DNA of 64,000 nt from Marsupella aquatica (GCA_973895155.1 OZ316897.1:19592001-19656000), one strand, 5' to 3'. Counted from the first letter of the stretch, positions 10,620 through 23,304 are shown. A program made the numbers and translations. Notes: generated by a model from the sequence alone, not told the origin.

Positions 10620-11090
10620 CAAGCTGTATGTCGATCTCTATAACTGGATATATATCGAATTTGGCTCGAGCGCCGCCCCCTCGGACATTTGAAGCTCAGA
10701 ATACATCTTTAGACCTAGAATTCGTACACCATCGGATATTTCCTCGTTCGTCCTGTTCGTCGTTGGATAGTGGTGCCAGACAGGAGTCAAAATGGCAAGA
10801 ACGAACCAATAAAGCTGTATGTCGATCTCTGTAGGAAATAAAATTTGGTTGTGCGCCGCGCCTAGGACACTTGAAGCTCTTAACACAGCTTTAGACGGAC
10901 ATTTTGTACATCAGATAATTCCTCGTTCTTCCTGTTCGAAATTGGATAGCGCTACAAGGCAGGAGGAGTCGAAAGAACGAGAGCAACTACTAAAGTTAGT
11001 TGTATGTACGTGGATCTCATTGGATGTGGAATTCGGCTCGAGCGCTGCGCCTAGCACATTTGAAGCTCGGACTACAATCAACAGACATGT
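10620..11090. repeat. Tandem copies, about 190 bp, derived from the 5' end of the homeodomain gene
   Basis: The phrase AAGCTGTATGTCGATCTC occurs at 10621 and 10812, with a diverged relative near 11000. ACCATCGGAT near the gene's start (10512-10520) is echoed at 10729-10737 and as ACATCAGAT at 10908-10916. Read on minus, the copies match the start codon region and about the first 15 codons plus 5' leader of the homeodomain gene, but the ATG is ACG in one copy and ATT in the next. They are therefore non-initiating echoes of the gene's 5' end. Confidence 0.65.
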
Positions 11091-11133
11091 AAGAGAGACA
11101 CAGACAGAGAGAGAGAGCGAGAGAGAGAGGGAA
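11089..11133. repeat. GA-rich simple repeat
   Basis: An interrupted GA/CA microsatellite ending in AGAGAGAGAGGG. It creates Ser/Leu-rich or Arg/Glu-rich shadow frames on both strands. Confidence 0.85.
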
Positions 11134-11492
11134 TGTACATGCCAAACTCCAGTGTCATGCAAATCGGACGATGCTTTCGCTCACTTGTTGTTTCAAAGAG
11201 AGAGCGCGGCCCCACGGTTTCAAACTCCTCGTGACGATCCCAAAGGGAGAGCGCTGCGGCTCGAATTGCTCGTCGTGTGGAGCAACGTACTCCATTTTGA
11301 ATTTGGCTGAAGGCGAGATCGCTCGAGCTCACGATCGTCGCAGCTTATGCTTTTGCATTTCTGATTGCTTACTGTTTTCCTTACACGTTACTTTTACAGT
11401 AGTAAGCTGGATACCGTGTGTAAAACAGGGTAATTTTCAAGGTTTGTTGGGACCAGGGAGCGAAATGCTCGCATTCCTTCTCTGTTTTTCTT

Positions 11493-11632
11493 ATTTCTGA
11501 CGATGAAGAATTAGTATAACTAGCCCCTACTTTCTTAGTGTAATTTCTGACGATGAAGAATTAGTATAACTAGCCCCTACTTTCTTAGTGTAATTTCTGA
11601 CGATGAAGAATTAGTATAACTAGCCCCTACTA
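11493..11632. repeat. Three near-identical 50-bp tandem repeats
   Basis: ATTTCTGACGATGAAGAATT starts at 11493, 11543 and 11593. The copies are identical over their full length, except that the third stops after 40 bp. Perfect identity implies recent expansion or slippage. Confidence 0.95.
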
Positions 11633-13507
11633 CCTGTCTGTGAATAGTGGGTACAATAAAAATGTCCCCAAAATATATTCCTTATTCATATTCTTTGGAT
11701 CTTAATGAGATAATAAAAAAATTATCATGCATATCATCATTTTAATTCATACATAAAATAGGATACTCTTTTCTATGCACATCTCTTTTTCTTTGCCATA
11801 AACCCTCTTTTTTAATGTAAATAAAAACCATGACACAAAACATACATGGTCATGAGTATGTCTAACATACATCATGGTCATGAGTTTTCTCGTCCACATG
11901 ATGAGCCATGGAGTTAGGGTCTAGAATCTTCACTCTAGAAGCCTAGGCCCTAACTCTAGTTTATAGTTGACACTTTATAAGTAAGATAAACTTGAGAGGA
12001 ATGGGGTCAATGACAAGGTGAAAGATGGCTAATCAATGACAAAAAGCCTGGCTAATTAATGTTAGTCAACAGCAGCTACAAAATTACTATGAGATGTAAA
12101 CCCATACAATTTACATTACTGAGTTGAATGGGTAAACTGTGTAAACTCATCAGCATCACCCATAAGGGTTACAGTAGTAAGTTGGCGAAGCTGTCACTGT
12201 AAATTTGACTCTGACTTGTAGAAACAAAAGATACCATTGGGTGATCATTTCTACTCCATGGAGCTATTGTGACAATATTGTGCCCAGACACTTATAGTTG
12301 CAAAACCTTTTTGGGGACAAAAATTACTAGTGACACCTGATGTCTGGGGGGGGGGGGGGGTGTTCTAGTTTACAACCAGAATGTTCCAAAGAGCTTACTT
12401 TGTGCTGCCATTCAGCTTGTTATCGCATTCCGGATGCAAGGTTAGATCCTAGTAAACCCCCCTGCCCAGACCCTCATTATCCTATACTTACAACAAACTT
12501 GGTTCAGTCAATAGAATAAATAATCATTGGACTCTTGGTGTCATTAAGGTACATCAAACGGGTAGGGCGATCATATTATTGAGAGCTATTGCTCCAAGCA
12601 CAAATCTTCTTCCATACAAAACATTTGAGAAATGCATGGAGTTGCATGATATATACCAGAACCTGAATCTTATACTTCCTAGATTAAATGTTTGTCTCAA
12701 CTATGCATGCCCCTTATATATTCAAGCACTGACAACAGAATCATTGCACCCGTGCCAAAACAATTACCTTGGAAAAGGCTTATGTAAGATTGAATCTCTT
12801 CCATTTGTCACCTATCCCTATGGTCTCTACTTGACCTCCTTAGGCTCTCTCTTGCGTGCGTGACACTTTTATCTTGTCTAGGAGCAGGGAAATGTTTGAG
12901 TAGTTTTGCTGCAGAAGTGATTCCCATAAGTTGAGTTATGACACCTTGCAAATATAAACCATAACTAAGTCAGGTCGTAAAAGTAAAGGCTCTATAGTTA
13001 TCACATGTATGTTATAATGCAAAGCTCTCTCTCCAAATGGACTTTTGTTGAAGAATTATTTCACTGACACGCAAACCAAGACAGCCCTGAATCTAGTTGT
13101 AAATGTGATAGAATCCGTTTTCCAACGTAACTTTGATATTCTACAGTTATTCTGTAGTTATTTTAATCTTTGTAAACTATATCCTTTACAATACATATCC
13201 TTTTCCCCTTCGAAGTTTCAATCACCCGAATGTTTCTCAAAATTACAAAAATAACCCTCCCTTGTCTTTGAAGTGCTCTCTCTAATATCAATGAACCTGA
13301 AACTTAAGCAATACATAGTTATCTGTGGTAGTAAATCTCAATCCAAAATTTGGGCACAAGATTGACCTCAACCCTTATACAGATGCATCCCTCTTCCCCA
13401 TATAGTAGTTGGTTTTGTGTGTAGCTGAGGTTGAGGTACTTTCAGAATTTAAAGGAATATTTGGTTGTTTGGAAAGATTTTGAGCAAATTTCCACCCTCC
13501 TTACAAA
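11633..13507. other. AT-rich intergenic with a 15-G homopolymer
   Basis: No coding frame is supported. A G15 run lies at 12346-12360. The sequence is otherwise AT-rich, with short CATGGTCATGAGT repeats near 11845-11885. Confidence 0.5.
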
Positions 13508-16488
13508 CTAAGCACATGGTGAAAGTACCACGTATCTGGCAGAAATCTTACTTCCAAGGTCTTGCAGCCGTTCTAAGTACTTTCCATTGACAAAGTTTAA
13601 GAAACTCGTGGATTCAGGTATTCTTTTGTATACAGACCAACCCTGCAAGTTTTCTTTCAAATGCAAGTCAGATGACCTTCCCTTCAAATTAAAAAGAAGA
13701 AGGAAATCAATAGTTTTCAGAATTCTTGAAAATTGAAAAACCCTATTCATTTTGTGTATTGCGTTGATAATCTAGATATATACTGTAAGCAACTGGTATG
13801 GTCTAGCCTTCCATCCACACTAATTAATACATTCTTAGATAAACAAGCTAACGTAAAGGCCTAGGTGCTGTAAATGTTGTAAATGTGAAGTGTTAATGTG
13901 GGGCTAGCCCAAAAACCCAACCATATGCACAGGACGGGCTATGTGTACTCCCCATCCCTACTCACAAGTATAGTCTAAACAGCAAAATTATCTTTTTGGT
14001 ACCAGGCCTATGGTTTTGTGTGTAGCTTAGGTTGAGGTACCCTAAACCAGTAGACTTTATAGATTTTCGTATCTATAGGCGTTCTTACCGTTCCTCTTCC
14101 ACCCTGCTTGTAGAGAGGGTATGCAACAAGAGCAGTTCCTGCTGCCATGCATAGTATGTATGCCTTTGTCCATCCTACCGACTGCCTTTCCAGAGCTTCA
14201 TATTGAAAACAAGCAAAAAAGAAACACACTACAGGGTTAGACATGCTTCCTTTTGAATGTAAAACATGTAACTATATTTTATTCTCATGTAGGGAGTTTA
14301 AATGATCTTGCAGTTTGACCCCCTTATCTTACCGTCATATTCAAACAAGGAAGAAAATGCATTCCAAACTAAATATAAATTTATCTATATGGTGGAACCT
14401 AACAAAATGCTGAAACCCCCCAAACATGAAGAGACTCCAGAGAGTGACAAGCTCTTACTTTCTAAGACAGTAAGTTGTGGTTGGTTCAGCAATCATGCTT
14501 ACCAGTATGGCCAGAGACAATGGCAATGAGTGCAAAAATACAAGCTGCGATTGTGGCATGGGTCACACGTTCATGATTGATGTACGCCCAAATTATGAGA
14601 GACGCCTTTAGTATTTGGAATAGGGCCTGCACATTACCAACACACAAGAAAACCCAAAACAAAGCAAACAACAATATCACGTTTTAAACTATGAGGCGGG
14701 CAATGCGTATTTGGAAAATGGCCTGCACATTACTAGATAAATGGAAAACCCAAAACAAACCAACCCACATCATTGCATCACATCATCCATTTCACAATCA
14801 GCAAAAATCCTATTCAATGAAGGCGTTATAAGGAATGAATATTAATTAGTAAAGTTCTCTGAATTTTTTCCTTTATGTTTGTTATGGATTTTGGAGAGTG
14901 CCACTCCTTGCACCTTTTGACATTATACTCTCCTCACATCCATGGCTCTCAACCCACCATCCCTCACCAAGACTTCACCGGGATTTCTGCAGATAATAAA
15001 ATTGAAACCTAGTTTTGATGGGATAGCTTCCAGTCGAGGGCCAGCCATAAGTAACCTGTGGACTTTGTCTTGGAACCAAGACTTGTACCACAAACACAAG
15101 AATTGCCAAGTCACCACCAATTCTAATGTGATTCTTATCCAACTCAGCATCCTAACTTTGAGAGCTCTCATTCGTCAAGCTTCCACATAATTGTACAAGC
15201 TCTCTACAATGCCCTTAACAATTATTAACCACCTGCCAGTGGCATTTCGTGTCCATAATCCCTTGCCAAAATGAACTATTGTTTCCTCAAGGAAGGTTAA
15301 CACTCAAGTGGAAGCCAACTCATGATGTGCCTCACATTAGGCCGTGGATTAGATAATTCAGCTTAAATCACCACTGTCCATATAAGAAGAGAAGTGTCCA
15401 ATAGTTCACTTTTTCACATAGCTTAAATCATATCCATATAAAAAGAGAAGTGTCCAATAGTTCATTTTTCACATTTTTCTTCTCAAGCGTGAGACTTTGC
15501 TCCACAATTTTTAAAAAAAGTCTAAAAATGGTGAAAAGTGGTGTATCCAGGTTTTGTCATGGACACTGGCGCTTTAAAAAGAAAACGGTGCCTCAAAAGA
15601 AACAAGCAAATCAATGGACTTGTTTCTTCAAACATAGTAAACTCTTAGGATCTGGCTTGCAGACAGGTTATTTCGTGCATTTTTGTTGATAAAATCGCGT
15701 CAGTAGTACCTGTGCCCAGATGCATTTCTTCAATCGTCGCTTCCCTTGAATTGTCAACCTGAGACCTGGCCTCAGCCCATCCATTCGATCCACTGCACTC
15801 TCAGGGGAAGAGCTCAAATTGCACTCAAATCGCAATTGCAAGCTCCTACTTGCTAGCCCTTATGGAGCAAACCTGATACATCTTTACATTATAATTCACT
15901 TTAGCTCGGAGAAGCAATGGATTTTGTGCTACCTGTTCCATTTCTTTCAGTCTGGAAGGGAAATTAATGCCCGACGCTCTTCTAACCATGACATCTCATC
16001 AAAATATGGAATTAAGTAGGAGTTCGAAAAGCTTTAGGCATCGATCATACAGTACTCTACCACACTCTTTTCTGAGATCCAAAATTGACGGATGGTGAAG
16101 GAAGACACTACAACAAATCTTCAAATTCGTCAAATTCCCGAATCATGGTGAAGTTTAGGGTGAAAGAACGGTTAATTTGCAATATCCCAATGTTTTGTTT
16201 TAGATAGGTCGGCGAATACTGAATTAGAATGTGAATTAGAAGGTATCAGAATCACGTACGCTCATCTGGCGTTATTTGGTTTTCGTAGTGCACATGGCTG
16301 GTGAGCGCCACCCCGCCACGACCACGCTCCCTCCTCATATCGTTGGGCGTGCACAACTCACAACCCTCGGCTCGGTGATGGCTACTCAGATGATCTTCCA
16401 ACTCGTCACTACTTTCGTACTCCTCTTCTCGTCTCCTTGGCACTTGCCGCCTTTTGGCCCTTGCAGGCTTTGCCCCCCATTCAGTCAT
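13508..16488 (-). CDS. Two-TM membrane protein of unknown family, six exons, about 242 aa
   Basis: Exons on minus: 16488-16260, 15976-15933, 15799-15710, 14626-14503, 14195-14089 and 13642-13508 (stop). All introns are GT-AG and phases agree across every junction (1, 0, 0, 1, 0), giving 243 codons including the stop. The N-terminal 76 residues are hydrophilic, with an Arg/Lys block (RAKRRQVPRRREEE), acidic residues and a CELC motif. Exon 4 encodes a first hydrophobic helix (ATIAACIFALIAIVSGH) and exon 5 a second (AYILCMAAGTALVAYPLY). The short C-terminal exon is amphipathic. The helices suggest an endomembrane or organelle membrane protein with a cytosolic or stromal basic tail. I do not recognise the family. 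The exon chain is inference, but the phase agreement is strong; the exon 1-2 acceptor (AGAG) is the weakest. Confidence 0.55.
14611..14759 (-). repeat. Duplicated splice acceptor and exon start in the two-TM gene
   Basis: The stretch 14611-14665, which contains the polypyrimidine tract, the acceptor (minus GTAATGTGCAG/GCC) and the first bases of exon 4, is repeated at 14707-14759, 96 bp upstream on the minus strand. The decoy copy reads GCCATTTTCCAAATA and meets an in-frame TAA after about a dozen codons. Confidence 0.7.
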
Positions 16489-19090
16489 TCAATCAATTGT
16501 TCCCTCTTCACTCCCGAAACAAAAATCTGTGTAGGTGTGTCACAATGATATGCGTCTCACTTACTGAATGCAAATCCCCTTTCGGCGCGCTCCATCATGC
16601 ATCTTCGTTGAAACAAGAAGAGAATGGACATAAGATTTCCCTTCTTAAAGCTCTAGAGGATGTTAATGAATGTAGAAAACAATCTTTTCTTCCTAGCTTT
16701 CTTCGAGCCACCGGGCTTGTTAACGAACATTCAACAAAAATTCATGATCCATACCAAGCGCGAATGCCAATTATTCATGCATATGCAACAGGGTTTTGCT
16801 AAACCAATGCCTAGAGCACATACATTGGACAAAACATGCCACAAACTAAAATATTGGTTATTTCTGACGGCAATACATGTTTTAGATCTTCCCAGATGAC
16901 GCAGATTGATTTGTGCTATCCCTAGGACCTGGACCTTTCAACTTCGTGGTCTAGGCATCCAGGTCTCCGTAATTCTAGGGTTGGATTCGTCTGAGACGTG
17001 GCCGGCTACTCAAAATTTTGCTAGGTGTGATTGAGATTCTATGTAGGGCTGGAATCAAGATCACTCCGATGCCCTCTCTATTATGAATGCCCTGACAGCA
17101 GAGTCCCCTCGCTGCTGGGTTTAGGGAAAAGCTTCAGGGTTGATGTACCTCTGGAGGTAATTTCATCTGCAGGAAAACCCTAGAAGAATAGGATTCCTGA
17201 AGTATGCGTGTTGCACGGGACACATTTACATACTGTAACGTGCCTGAAGAATTTAGATCCATGCAGGACTCATCTCAACGTCTTCGGAAGATAAACGGCT
17301 TGGAACTGAAATTCCAAATTTTTGAACACACTTCGGGATAGCTGACTTCAATGTCAATGATAAGTTGGATTTTTCTAGTTTAGTTGACAATAGGACTCGT
17401 GCCATTTAAAAGTCCAAGTAAAGCAACTACGAATCTGGAACAGTTGTTTTTTGACAGGTCGCGTCGGAGGTTTTGTCTAGCTGGTGAAATTTGCATTAAG
17501 TGCTCTATGAAGACAGCTTCTCCATCCTACAGAAAAATGGAGAATGAAGTTGGCTACTGTCTCTCCGAAGATCCAAATTGATTGTAGCTCTTTGTCTTGA
17601 TAAGAAACTGTCTGATACATGTCTCCTTCCGCTCACAAAAGAGTTCTAATCCAGTTATGAGCAGATATATTAACGAGTTTGCGAGCCTGTTAGATTCAAA
17701 TTTCTTTACAATAGACAGTCTGCACTTTTGCATACAAGATCTGCCAATTGCGTTAAGAAGGAGAGCACTACATTCCCGGACCCCTTTCAAACATTTTAAA
17801 CCCCTGATCTTCTAGAGGGAAATCACTCCAGGGAGAGAACAAACCCACAAATCGTACTCGATGGAACGGATATAGATGATGCGGTGCTTGGTTTGGACTT
17901 AAGAATAAATCCTGGATTCTAAGAAACCCAACATCTCATACGACCGCGATGATAGCATGAACTTATATTGCACGGTCTAGTCTTTCCAGGGCTAACCTGG
18001 GCATAGTAGCTGCTTCATTCGCGGGCAAGAAGATGCAGATTGAATGATGGATGCTCTATGACTTTTTTAAATCACAATCATAAGCTTCAGCAAGTTCACC
18101 AAAGATTAGCGAATTTTCCGTTGCTCGAAAGGGAAAACTCACTCCCCCTTTCCATCGAAACCCTTCGTCAGGCATCCGTGATTAGTGAGAAGCAGAGGAA
18201 AATCAGACAATTGAACTGTCAGGCCTCTATGTTGAATGAAAAACAAAGGAATTCAGACAGTTCAAATGACTACCCACATTAAAGAGACTCTCGAGATCTG
18301 GAGAGCCTCTTTCAGATCACGATTTCGTTCAAAATAAATGCTTCCCCGTCACAAAGCCCGTTCTGCTCGTGAGGGATGGCTAAGTGAGATCACCGAAACA
18401 CATGTAAGCGACATCAGTAAGCTACACTAGAGATCTTCTGAATCTAGGATTGACGCACTCCTGAAATGAAAGAACCCACTCAGAGGAATTCTACCGCCTG
18501 CACTCCCTGTCACCCGCGAATCATTTTCTTCAGCAGCGTCGAATCCATCGTGGGCCCTGTCTTGAAGTTTGTTCCACTGTCGAATTCCAAGAATGCTTGA
18601 TTCTCGCAAGGTTACCTATCTGTACTGGGTTACAAACGCACCACCTAAATATTGGTAACCATACAAGTCTCATAGCAGCTTTTCATTTGCCCAATTTGCC
18701 ATCCTCTATCATGAGAATATGGGTGTCAATGAGAAGGGGCCGGGGGGGCGGGGGGGGGGGAGTGTTGCCATCAAGTATAAAGTACTAAAGTATCACTTGC
18801 CCAACCTAAGTGCCAAACGTGGATCCCAAAATCATCAAAAAAGAAGGAGAAACAAGGAAAAGCGCAAGAAGACCACCAGCCAGAGTTCCCCACCAAAGCA
18901 GAGGAAAGCACTTTTGAGCAGTAAATTGAAAAGCTTGGTAAAAGCTCTGGATCAACCATTTTTGTTGTTGCCTGAGGCCCAATAGCCTCAAACCATACAG
19001 ATATGTAGAGCCTTACACTTTGTGTGTGTCACCTTCGTTTCTCACAAGAGGCTACAGGATGACAATGAGGTGAAAGCAATGGAAATAAGG
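16489..19090. other. Intergenic, no supported gene; G-rich run
   Basis: This includes the presumed 5' flank of the two-TM gene. 18736-18761 is almost pure G. A Lys-rich open frame at 18719-18985 (+) begins inside that run and has no recognisable domain. Confidence 0.4.
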
Positions 19091-19103
19091 CCTAATTATA
19101 TTC

Positions 19104-19550
19104 ATCCTAGCTCAAATCCAAGTCTTCGTCACGAATTGTCAAGTGAGCATTTGATTTTGTTTTTTTAATAGGCATAACAATCTTCATCCCAGCTCAGATG
19201 TACATCTTCATCAAGAATAGTCAGGTGGGCATTTAATTATCATTTTTTAGCCCACAAGGTTGTATTGAAACCACCACTGTCCCAGAAGTTATAGGAGGGC
19301 TAATTAGTCACTTTTCATCTATTTTTTTCAAAATTTGTTGACTAATTATGGTGACTTGGATCCACCAGGTTTTGAAAATGGATAAAGGCAGTCTTTACTA
19401 AGTGATAATGCAAACTGGGAGGACTAAATAGTCACTTTTCATCCACGATTAAAAAAATTACAATTCTGTTAACTAATTATGGTGACTTGGATCCAAACCA
19501 GGTTTTGAAAATGGACAATGGTGGACTTCACTAAGTGATAATGCAACCAC
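19104..19550. repeat. Two short tandem duplications (80 bp and 131 bp units)
   Basis: A unit containing CCAGCTCA...CATCTTCATCAAGAAT-like sequence is seen at about 19104 and 19184. A second unit containing ACTAATTATGGTGACTTGG lies at 19341 and 19472, each copy followed by CAGGTTTTGAAAATGGA and AAGTGATAATGCAA. Both are imperfect and non-coding. Confidence 0.7.
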
Positions 19551-20264
19551 TATGGCAAAGTTGAATGGCAAGAGCCAATGGACCCAATGTGATAATACAC
19601 CCTGATTTTCACTTTCTGTGCCCAATAAATAACACACCATTCAGGTAGCATTGGATGAGTGGACCCAATCGGCAAGAATAAACAAATATAGCATGAACAT
19701 TTGTTTATAATCATTTGTACAGGGGGCTAGTTTGGAATCATTTGGATGTGCTACACGTGGTATAGAGACCAATTGGGAGGCTAATCAGTGGAGCACGGTG
19801 GACCACATTTAAAGACTATATGTATATCTACCTCTACCCTCGTTACCTACATATGCATCATTTAACCTGATCATTATTTTTCCTCTCTTTTGTCTTGATG
19901 CATCCTTGCAGTGTTCTTCACATCTAGATCCTGCCTAATCCGAGGGAGATGTTGTCAGTTCGAGAGAGCTATATGTAGGTACTGGATTAATTGCTCATTT
20001 CGTCCAATAATGGGGTATAGGGTCATGAGATTGTGGATGCCCCATGGGCCAACTCATATGCAGAGACTTGCACTCCGTTCTGGGAAGGGCCAAGCCCCTA
20101 AACGATGTTAAATTACATCAGGCAGGAAAGGACGGCCACTTCAGGGTTGTGGAGCGTCAAGGTTGGGAAAAGAGATGGACAGCTTGGATCCAAAGGTATT
20201 AGGCAGCCAATCCCACTGAGAGGTCAACTATCAAGCAGAGGCTGCCACATATATGGCGTTTACT

Positions 20265-20366
20265 GTTTACCTATTTATCTGTTGTTATGCTCTCTTGGTG
20301 ATGTTATGATTTGTAGTTTACCTATATATCCGTTGTTATGCTCTCTTGGTGATGTTATGATTTGTA
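20265..20366. repeat. 51-bp tandem duplication
   Basis: GTTTACCTAT begins at 20265 and 20316; the two 51-bp copies differ at about two positions. The duplication lies in a plus-strand open frame (20105-20464) that I do not regard as a gene. Confidence 0.9.
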
Positions 20367-21601
20367 GATTCGTGGACGGTTCATTTTGCTGTACTCGTCG
20401 TATGTGTTGCAATGTGCTCTTGACTTCTCGTGTAGTTGCATTGTGTCTCACATTGTGTTCTTAGTTGTTAGTGGCTCACCATTGGTCTATTGTCAATTTT
20501 GCTGCTCGCATTGAATGCTCTTGCCTTCAACTATGGATGCGCAACTGGAGGTTGGTGAGCCAAAGGCATTGCTAGGCTGGTTAACACTTTTGCTTACTAA
20601 TTTTTTGTGCATTAGGGCGTCTCAAACTTGGGATTTTTTGACTTAGCACCAGGCATTAACCCTCTAGTTAACAACTTTCCCGTAACTCATATGGTATGCC
20701 TATTTCGCGTACCTTAACTTTTGGAGCAGGAATGACCATTTCCCATTTCCATTAGCAAGTTCCATGACGAACGGGCCACATTCAGTTCAAACGCCCAAGT
20801 GACAATTCACTGACCACTCATGTTTGCAGAGAGTCGACAATCATTCGACCACTCGACATTTGCTTCAACAGAGTCTTCGATCAAGGGACATTGCGACAGC
20901 CACTTGCCCAACGGCAACCCCACTTTTGACTGGGCCGCACAAAGACGCTTGTTGCTACAGTCACGGGGAGTCGCTGGCCCGCATTGGTAACCTGTGCAGG
21001 GCTGCCAAAGAGTGGAGTCAAAATCCTGAGGGGGATCAGCAAAGGGTGGAACAGAGTCGAGACAAGTTGTTGTTCAGGTTCGTGATTGCGCATCCAGGCT
21101 TTGCCCAGATATCTCCCAATTCTCTATTTATTGTCAGGCTCGGGCCAAGAATTCGTGTTGTGCTTTTCATCTGTAGGGAAGGCGATCATCGTGTCATTCC
21201 TGTTTCTTACAATCGATGGTTCTGTACACATCATTAACTGAAGATGAAGAGTGTACTAGAATGAAGGGACAGATGGTTGTTCAATCCCCAACATTGGTCT
21301 ATGTTGCAAACTTTGTTGCTACTTGTCCTTATCCTTGAAAGTTTGTATACCTGTCCTGTTAGGCTAAGCTGCCAATGGGAAGGATATGTGCGAGGTCAAT
21401 AGAGTTCGGGCAAAATTGTGACCATCGTTGCCTCGAAGGTATCGATTTCATTTTGAATTGGTTTTCATTGATGCTGTTCATGGAGGAGTTCCACCTCTAC
21501 GTGCAAACCTATGGGATGTAGCAAAGACCTTCCTGGATTGTAGTGTCGTTGAATTTGTGAGTTGCTCTGCAGAATCTGAGCAGATTTAGTATGTTCATGC
21601 T

Positions 21602-21952
21602 TTGACCCAAGGAATACCCATGGCTATGGTCCAATTCAAAGTTCGGGACTATGAAATCAGTGTGAAGAACATTTCCTTTGTGGATCCAAAACCAAATGTA
21701 CCAAAGCCAGTGTCCCTAAGACATTGTCCAAAATCCAAAAGTAGGTTACCATCAACTTCTCTTTCCTCATGTTCGACTGCTGAACAACAGACATCTGAAG
21801 TCCCACCAGAGAACCCAAACTTGAATGGGGACATACTGCTAGGACTGATTCAAAGGCTACATGATGAATTCAACCTTGGACAGAGGCTACATGATGAATT
21901 CAACCTTGGACAGAGGCTTTATTTAGGTTTTCACTGTTGTCCACATAGTTAG
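21602..21952 (+). CDS. 116-aa ORF with a 10-residue internal duplication (doubtful)
   Basis: The C-terminal part contains an exact 30-bp tandem duplication (21854-21883 and 21884-21913) encoding RLHDEFNLGQ twice. Upstream is a Ser/Pro-rich linker (KSRLPSTSLSSCSTAEQQTS). Composition is protein-like and could be one exon of a decayed mobile-element protein, but no domain is recognised and flanking exons were not found. Confidence 0.25.
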   Translation: MTQGIPMAMVQFKVRDYEISVKNISFVDPKPNVPKPVSLRHCPKSKSRLPSTSLSSCSTAEQQTSEVPPENPNLNGDILLGLIQRLHDEFNLGQRLHDEFNLGQRLYLGFHCCPHS

Positions 21953-22147
21953 GTTGAGGATAGGGCAGGAGCCAGCAGGTCAGCTGCACCGGATGGGGGT
22001 ACACAACATCATCAGTTATTAGTGGCTGATAATTGATATCAACCGCTGATATCAGTTATATCAAAATTTCAGAATCTCAGTTGAGGAGTTGAGATGGGGC
22101 CTTTGAACCTTCGACGCATCTCAGCTGGGTAGCTGAGGTTGACTCAA

Positions 22148-22270
22148 TCTCGGCTGACCTTGCCGAGATGGGCGTACAGACAACAAAAAAAACCAACAAA
22201 AAAAAAACTAAAATTTGAAATCAAATTTTTTTCTCCCATCTCGGCTGGCCCTCATTGAGATGGGTGTACG
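22148..22270. repeat. 91-bp spaced direct repeat around AT-rich filler
   Basis: TCGGCTGACC...GAGATGGGCGTAC at 22150 is echoed by TCGGCTGGCC...GAGATGGGTGTAC at 22241, each followed by an A-rich tract. Confidence 0.6.
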
Positions 22271-22666
22271 GACCGGAAAAAAACTAACAGAAAAAAACCA
22301 AAAATTATCCAAAAAAATGGGGACAGGCCCTTGTACTTAGCAAAATATTGTGTAGAGTGATACCCATTTGACTAATGTGACCAGATTTAAGTCCAATTTC
22401 ATGTGGCCAATTTTTACGTCCTTTTGCATGCTGTCCGTCCTACCCATACACTGTGTCAAAACAACGCATCTCAACTCTATAATACGCAATCCCACCCATT
22501 TGTGGGCATAGTCCACTTACAAAAGCAGATTTGGGCAGGATTTCATCTCAGCCGTTGGATCAAAAAAACATTGTTTCCTTACCTTTGGATCACCCAAAAG
22601 TGACCTTTGTTTAATCCCACAAGGCTTGTGGCCTAGATCATTGTGCTCTGTGGCAGCCCATGCCCA

Positions 22667-23304
22667 GGCTACCCTTCCTTGCCTCCCGTGCTTGTGCCTA
22701 GCCTGGTCCACAATCCCTACAATCATGCATGTAGGCTGCCTGTGCCTAAAGTAGCCTAGCTCACAATGCCTTCACGCTTCCCCTATTTTTTGTCGGTTTG
22801 TTTTTATTTTCCTCTTCTAATTCTTTTAAAAGAAGACGTGGCCAAACTCCCACCAACAGTAGCCCAAACTTCATTTTCGTTTTTAGGTGGTGAGGCCCTT
22901 TTGTTTTCTTAGGGGTAGGTTTTATTTTAATGGCCTGAAATTGATTACATCCTATAAAGGTAGGGTGTTAGGGTTGGTTATTGTCTGTTCACCTTGGCCC
23001 TTCTGTCTTCCGGTTATTTTGGATGGTGGGGGGTGTTGTATATATTTTCTTTCAATTGAGGGTGGGGCAAATTTTATCTGGGCGGCGAGGGTTATTTTGG
23101 ATGGCGGGGCAGGAGGGCAGGGCTTGCAAGGACGGAGCATTGCGGGACTCATTGGTCTGATCCAACAATCGGGCAAAAGTCTTGCACTCACCCTCATTTT
23201 TTGCAGCAACTCCTTTGCCGAAGGACCTCTTTCATACAACAACATGAAGGCATTGTGAGCGAGGCTACCCTAGGCATAGGCACGGGAGGCAAGGAAGGGT
23301 AGCC
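22667..23304. mobile_element. Fold-back (inverted-repeat) element, 638 bp
   Basis: A perfect 25-nt inverted repeat forms the ends: 22667-22691 (GGCTACCCTTCCTTGCCTCC onward) and 23280-23304. A second inverted pair lies inside: CTCACAATGCCTTCA at 22760-22774 and its complement at 23245-23259. The left arm carries an extra diverged copy of the arm sequence (about 22737-22777), so the hairpin is asymmetric. There is no internal transposase. No clear target-site duplication is seen, so this could be a MITE-like element or a foldback from inverted duplication. Confidence 0.6.

Noticed and set aside
10911-11332. Several open frames with Ser/Leu or Arg/Glu runs
   Set aside because: Produced by the GA microsatellite; no conserved sequence outside it.
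11493-11632. CRISPR-like array
   Set aside because: Direct 50-bp units with no spacers, in a eukaryotic context; a simple tandem repeat.
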